From the NCBI RefSeq assembly GCF_900108565.1, contig NZ_LT629971.1, positions 2,356,001 through 2,420,000 of the forward strand: DNA of 64,000 nucleotides, given 5' to 3'. Position 1 is the first letter of the stretch, and each line of letters begins with the position of its first letter. The stretch comes from Mycolicibacterium rutilum. Its GTDB lineage: Bacteria; Actinomycetota; Actinomycetes; Mycobacteriales; Mycobacteriaceae. Below, in pieces: positions 60,805 to 64,000 of this stretch. Made by a program: the position numbers and the translations under genes. The notes below the pieces were generated by a model, which saw nothing but the letters and a program-made list of their open reading frames with translations, was not told the origin of the DNA and did no database searches.

Positions 60805-61957
60805 CGGGCCGCTGTCCGGCGTGCGCGTCGTCGACCTCACCGCGATGGTGATGGGTCCCTACTGCACGCAGATCATGGCTGACATGGGCGCCGAGGTGAT
60901 CAAAGTCGAACCGCCGCAGGGTGACAACACCCGGTTCATTTCCGTCGGCCCGGCGCCGGGGATGAGCGGGGTGTTCGTCAACGTCAACCGCGGCAAACGC
61001 AGCGTCGTGCTGGACCTGCAGACCGAGGAAGGCAAGGCGGCGCTGCGGGCGCTGATCGAACGCGCGGACGTGTTCATCCATTCGATGCGGGCCAAGGCGG
61101 TCGCCAAGTTGGGCTTCGGTTACGACGACGTCGCCGCGATCAACCCCGGCATCGTCTACACCAACTGCTACGGCTACGGCCGGCGGGGACCGGACCGCGA
61201 CCGACCCGCCTACGACGACACCATCCAGGCCGAGTCCGGATTACCCGCCGTGCAAAAGCAATTGACCGGTGAAGCCGACTACGTCGGCACCATCATGGCC
61301 GACAAGGTCGCCGGCCTGACCGCCCTCTACGCCACCACGATGGCGCTGTTCCACCGTGAGCGCACCGGCGAGGGCCAGGAGGTTGAGGTCGCCATGTTCG
61401 AGACCATGGCGTCCTTCATGCTGGTCGAACATGCCAACGGCGCCATGTTCGACCCCCCACTGGGACCGGCCGTCTACCCGCGCACGGTCGCGCCGAACCG
61501 CCGGCCGTACGCGACCAGCGACGGTTATGTCGCCGCGCTCATCTACAACGACAAACACTGGAACGCGTTCATCGACGCGGTCCAGCCGGCGTGGAACGAC
61601 AGCAGTTACGCCACCCTCGAACAGCGCGCCCACAACATCGACGTGGTGTACGGGCTGGTGGCCGAGACCATGAAGGAGCGGACCACCGCCGAATGGCTCG
61701 CGCTGTTCGCCAAGCTCGAGATCCCGGCCGCGCCGCTGAACACCCCCGACGCGCTGTTCGACAATGCGCACCTCAACGCGGTGGGGTTGTTCGAGACCGT
61801 CGACACCCAGCACGGACCGGTGCGCTTTCCCGGTGTGCCGACGTGGTTCTCGCGCACGCCCGGCCAGGTCGCGGGACCGGCGCCGGAACTGGGCGCCGAC
61901 ACCGATGACGTGCTGACCGAACTCGGCCTCACCACACGCGCGGCGGAGGCGGGGTAG
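60797..61957 (+). CDS. CaiB/BaiF family CoA-transferase
   Basis: A 386-residue class III CoA-transferase or racemase. Family motifs: GPLSGVRVVDLTAMVMGPYC, IMADMGAEVIKVEPPQGDNT, NVNRGKRSVVLDLQTEEGKA, and the Asp in AYDDTIQAESGLPAV that forms the catalytic aspartyl-CoA. Substrate may be a carboxylic acid and CoA donor (transferase) or a 2-methylacyl-CoA (racemase); neither is decided. The start ATG 60797 (MRSGPLSGVRVVDLTAM) overlaps the SDR by 8 bases; the longer frame from 60758 is not conserved. It is 2 bases from the acyl-CoA dehydrogenase gene. Confidence 0.9.
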   Translation: MRSGPLSGVRVVDLTAMVMGPYCTQIMADMGAEVIKVEPPQGDNTRFISVGPAPGMSGVFVNVNRGKRSVVLDLQTEEGKAALRALIERADVFIHSMRAKAVAKLGFGYDDVAAINPGIVYTNCYGYGRRGPDRDRPAYDDTIQAESGLPAVQKQLTGEADYVGTIMADKVAGLTALYATTMALFHRERTGEGQEVEVAMFETMASFMLVEHANGAMFDPPLGPAVYPRTVAPNRRPYATSDGYVAALIYNDKHWNAFIDAVQPAWNDSSYATLEQRAHNIDVVYGLVAETMKERTTAEWLALFAKLEIPAAPLNTPDALFDNAHLNAVGLFETVDTQHGPVRFPGVPTWFSRTPGQVAGPAPELGADTDDVLTELGLTTRAAEAG

Positions 61958-61959
61958 CC

Positions 61960-63126
61960 ATGGACTTCGAGATGGGCGGCAAGGCCGCCGAACTCCGCAC
62001 CGAGTTGCGCGAGCTGGTCAAAGAGCATGTGCCCGAGCACTATCTGGGCGCGTTCACCGACGACCCGAACGATCTCGAGATCGCGCAGCGGTTCTGCCGC
62101 ATGCTCGCCGAGCGGGAACTGCTGTGCCTGTCGTGGCCGCAGGAGTTCGGCGGCGGCGGTGCATCGGTGTGGGAGCAGACCGTGGTGCGCGAGGAGATGT
62201 GGGCACACCACGAACCGCGCGGCGCCCAGTACATGGGCGTCAACTGGGTCGGGCCGATCATCATGCGGCACGGCACCGACGAACAGCAGCGCACACACCT
62301 GCCGCCGATCGCGCGCGGCGAGGTGATCTGGTGTCAGGGCTTCTCCGAACCCGAGGCCGGCTCGGACCTGGCGTCACTGCGCACCAGCGCGCGTCGTGAC
62401 GGCGACGGATGGCTGGTCAGCGGACAGAAGATCTGGACCTCCTACGCGACGATGGCCCAGTGGTGCTTCCTGCTGGCGCGGACGTCGAAAGTGGGAGAAG
62501 GTGCAACCCAGAAGAAACAACAGGGCCTGACGATCTTCCTTGTGCCGATGGACAATCCGGCGATCCAGGTCCGGCCGATCCGCTGCATGATGGGCCCGCA
62601 CCACCTCAACGAGGTGTTCTTCGACGACCTGCGGGTCACCGAGGCCGACGTGCTCGGCACGGTCGACCACGGCTGGTCCATCGTCCAGGACGTGATGGCC
62701 TTCGAGCGGGTCGGGATCGCCCGCTACGCCCGCTGCGAACGCCTGCTGGCCGCGGCGCCCGCGGTGCTCGGCGACCGGTGGGACGACCTGCCCGGCGAAC
62801 TGCGCGGACGCTGGATCCGGATGCTGACGCACTGCAGGCGAGCGCGGCTGATGGCCTATCGCGTGGTGTCGTTGCAGAGCAGCGGCCGCATCCAGCCCGG
62901 CGACGCCGCCGCGTACCGGATCGCGGTGACCAAACTCGACCAGGACAGCGCCGAGGTGCTGATGGACATCGCGGCCGAGGTGCCGCCGGACGCGGCGCGG
63001 GCGACGTGGTTCCTCGGCGAGGTCGAGGACCACTGGAAGTACTCGCAGGCCTCCACGGTCTCGTCGGGAAGCATTGAGATGCAACGGATCCTGCTCTCAC
63101 GCGCGATGCTGGCGGTGGCGCGGTGA
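61960..63126 (+). CDS. Acyl-CoA dehydrogenase, first subunit
   Basis: A 388-residue FAD enzyme. FAD/substrate motifs: WCQGFSEPEAGSDLASLRTS, VSGQKIWTSYATMAQWCFLL, the FFDDLRV strand, and C-terminal SSGSIEMQRILLSRAML (variant of GGSxEIQR). It introduces a double bond at C2-C3 of an acyl-CoA. It is followed immediately by a second, divergent acyl-CoA dehydrogenase gene, coupled by GTGA; such adjacent pairs often make alpha2beta2 heteromers specific for bulky or cyclic CoA esters, as in steroid degradation (family knowledge). The start is ATG 61960. Confidence 0.9.
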   Translation: MDFEMGGKAAELRTELRELVKEHVPEHYLGAFTDDPNDLEIAQRFCRMLAERELLCLSWPQEFGGGGASVWEQTVVREEMWAHHEPRGAQYMGVNWVGPIIMRHGTDEQQRTHLPPIARGEVIWCQGFSEPEAGSDLASLRTSARRDGDGWLVSGQKIWTSYATMAQWCFLLARTSKVGEGATQKKQQGLTIFLVPMDNPAIQVRPIRCMMGPHHLNEVFFDDLRVTEADVLGTVDHGWSIVQDVMAFERVGIARYARCERLLAAAPAVLGDRWDDLPGELRGRWIRMLTHCRRARLMAYRVVSLQSSGRIQPGDAAAYRIAVTKLDQDSAEVLMDIAAEVPPDAARATWFLGEVEDHWKYSQASTVSSGSIEMQRILLSRAMLAVAR

Positions 63127-64000
63127 TCCTCGAACTCTCCGACGACGCCGCCGAATACGGCCGCGAGGCGCTGCGCGCGTTCGAGGCGGCCGGCGGCGAC
63201 CAGCTGGTCCAGCAGGCCGAAGCCAAACCCGCCGACCGCGAAACTCTGGTCGGTCCGGTCCTCGCCGGCCTCGGCGCCTGGGACCTCGACGCCCGCACCG
63301 ACGCCGACGGCCTGGAGGCCGCCGCGGCGCTGTGCCGCAGCGCCGGCTACTGGGCGCTGCCGTATCCGGTCGCCGAACGGCTCGCCGCCCCGGCCGACCT
63401 CGACAGCGACGGCCTGCTCGTGGTTGCGCGCAACCGTCCGGCCGCCCCGGTCGGCGGACTCGAAAACCGCTGGACCGCAGTGACTCTCGACGGGGTCCGC
63501 AGCACGGCGACCGCGCACGGGCCGGCGGGACCCGGGTTCGTCACCGAGCTGGCGACCACCCACGTCGACGACGGCGGCGCGGCCGACATCGCGCTCGGCC
63601 TGACCCTGCCGTGCTGGACCCTGCTCGGCATGCTGGACCGGGCGATCGAGTTGACGGTGGCGCACGTGAGCCTGCGCAAACAGTTCGGGCAGGCGTTGTC
63701 CTCGTTCCAGGGCGTGCAGTTCCAGCTCACCGACGCCGAGGTGGAGCGCAGCGGACTGGACATCCTCGCCAAGTACACGCTGTGGAGCATCGCCACCGCA
63801 CGGCCCGAAGCGCTGAACGACGCGCTGGCCCTTCGGTTGTCGGCGCTGGAAACGGCGGAGACGGTGTTCCGCGTGTGTCATCAGCTGCACGGTGCGGTCG
63901 GCTTCTGCGACGAGACCACGCTGTCGTGGCTGTCGCGGTACAGCCAGCCGCTGCGCAGGCTGCCGCTCGGCCTGTCCGCCACCCGCGACGCGCTGACCCG
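63123..64000 (+). CDS. Acyl-CoA dehydrogenase-like second subunit, partial at window edge
   Basis: The gene starts at GTG 63123 (VILELSDDAAEYGREALRAF), overlapping the previous stop, and runs out of the window after 292 codons without a stop. The N-terminal part is shortened; the middle reads ADIALGLTLPCWTLLGMLDR, and the C-terminal helices show AHVSLRKQFGQALSSFQGVQ and CHQLHGAVGFCDETTLSWLS, the usual RxQFGxPLxxFQ and QxxGGxG equivalents. The catalytic base is not identifiable in the visible part. With the upstream gene it fits a heteromeric acyl-CoA dehydrogenase. Completeness cannot be judged. Confidence 0.87.
   Translation, partial: MILELSDDAAEYGREALRAFEAAGGDQLVQQAEAKPADRETLVGPVLAGLGAWDLDARTDADGLEAAAALCRSAGYWALPYPVAERLAAPADLDSDGLLVVARNRPAAPVGGLENRWTAVTLDGVRSTATAHGPAGPGFVTELATTHVDDGGAADIALGLTLPCWTLLGMLDRAIELTVAHVSLRKQFGQALSSFQGVQFQLTDAEVERSGLDILAKYTLWSIATARPEALNDALALRLSALETAETVFRVCHQLHGAVGFCDETTLSWLSRYSQPLRRLPLGLSATRDALT

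Noticed and set aside
56635..60840. A 1401-codon open frame on the minus strand
   Set aside because: It is antisense to the Rieske, BVMO and SDR genes, has low-complexity Arg/Val/Asp composition and no domain; a by-product of strong GC bias at third codon positions.

Overview
The window is a high-GC actinobacterial chromosome segment that can be placed in Mycobacteriaceae, probably a fast-growing Mycolicibacterium-type species. The evidence is gene order and protein identity. From 5' to 3' it carries recognisable homologues of the M. tuberculosis Rv0876c-Rv0910 block in the same order and orientation: MFS permease, DUF3027, DUF2530, MarR, SpoU methylase, sepH, serC, AurF-like protein, fprB, VOC protein, citA, gltA2, FAD oxidoreductase, DUF2630, prrB-prrA, accD3, echA6, metallo-hydrolase, serine hydrolase, ctpE and the Rv0909/Rv0910 toxin-antitoxin pair. 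The Rv numbers are recalled, not searched. No rRNA, tRNA, CRISPR array, insertion sequence or phage gene was seen. Coding density is very high, with no gene-free stretch above 300 bases.

Layout. 1-6,860: core genes (transport, RNA methylation, cell division regulator sepH, serine synthesis). 7,013-13,437: a CAP-domain secreted protein inserted between serC and the AurF-like gene, next to a perfect CRP-type box, then fprB and a large secreted multidomain GH1 glycosidase. 13,547-19,400: two citrate synthases flanking pdxH, an MFS exporter and a TetR regulator. 19,508-25,736: a MarR-controlled multidrug-type exporter, a phytoene-desaturase-like flavoprotein, an FKBP-type isomerase where M. tuberculosis has the ompATb genes, and the PrrAB two-component system. 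25,785-37,492: an accessory block inserted between prrA and accD3, holding a K+-channel-like protein, three ABC exporters (one homodimer-type, one asymmetric heterodimer pair), flavoproteins, an epoxide hydrolase and a TetR-controlled monooxygenase. 37,497-45,906: accD3/echA6 and the downstream core genes.

45,885-49,554 is a plastic stretch: a DUF222-HNH (13E12-type) gene with an SOS-box-like start, a frameshifted and internally deleted alpha/beta-hydrolase pseudogene, and its intact secreted paralogue. From 49,583 to the right edge lies a catabolic cluster: two acyl-CoA ligases, three SDRs, a GntR/HutC regulator with two matching operator-like palindromes, a beta-propeller protein, a Rieske oxygenase, a Baeyer-Villiger-type flavoprotein, a CaiB-type CoA-transferase and two acyl-CoA dehydrogenases. 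Together they read as a route that hydroxylates a cyclic compound, oxidises it to a ketone, inserts oxygen to make an ester or lactone, opens it, activates the acid with CoA and beta-oxidises it. The substrate cannot be read from sequence.

The most unusual DNA-level signals are the mirror-symmetric leaderless promoter shared by accD3 and echA6, operators that run into start codons (MarR, TetR and SOS-type), a possible 9-codon leader peptide ahead of the heterodimeric ABC exporter, and two related palindromic intergenic repeats.
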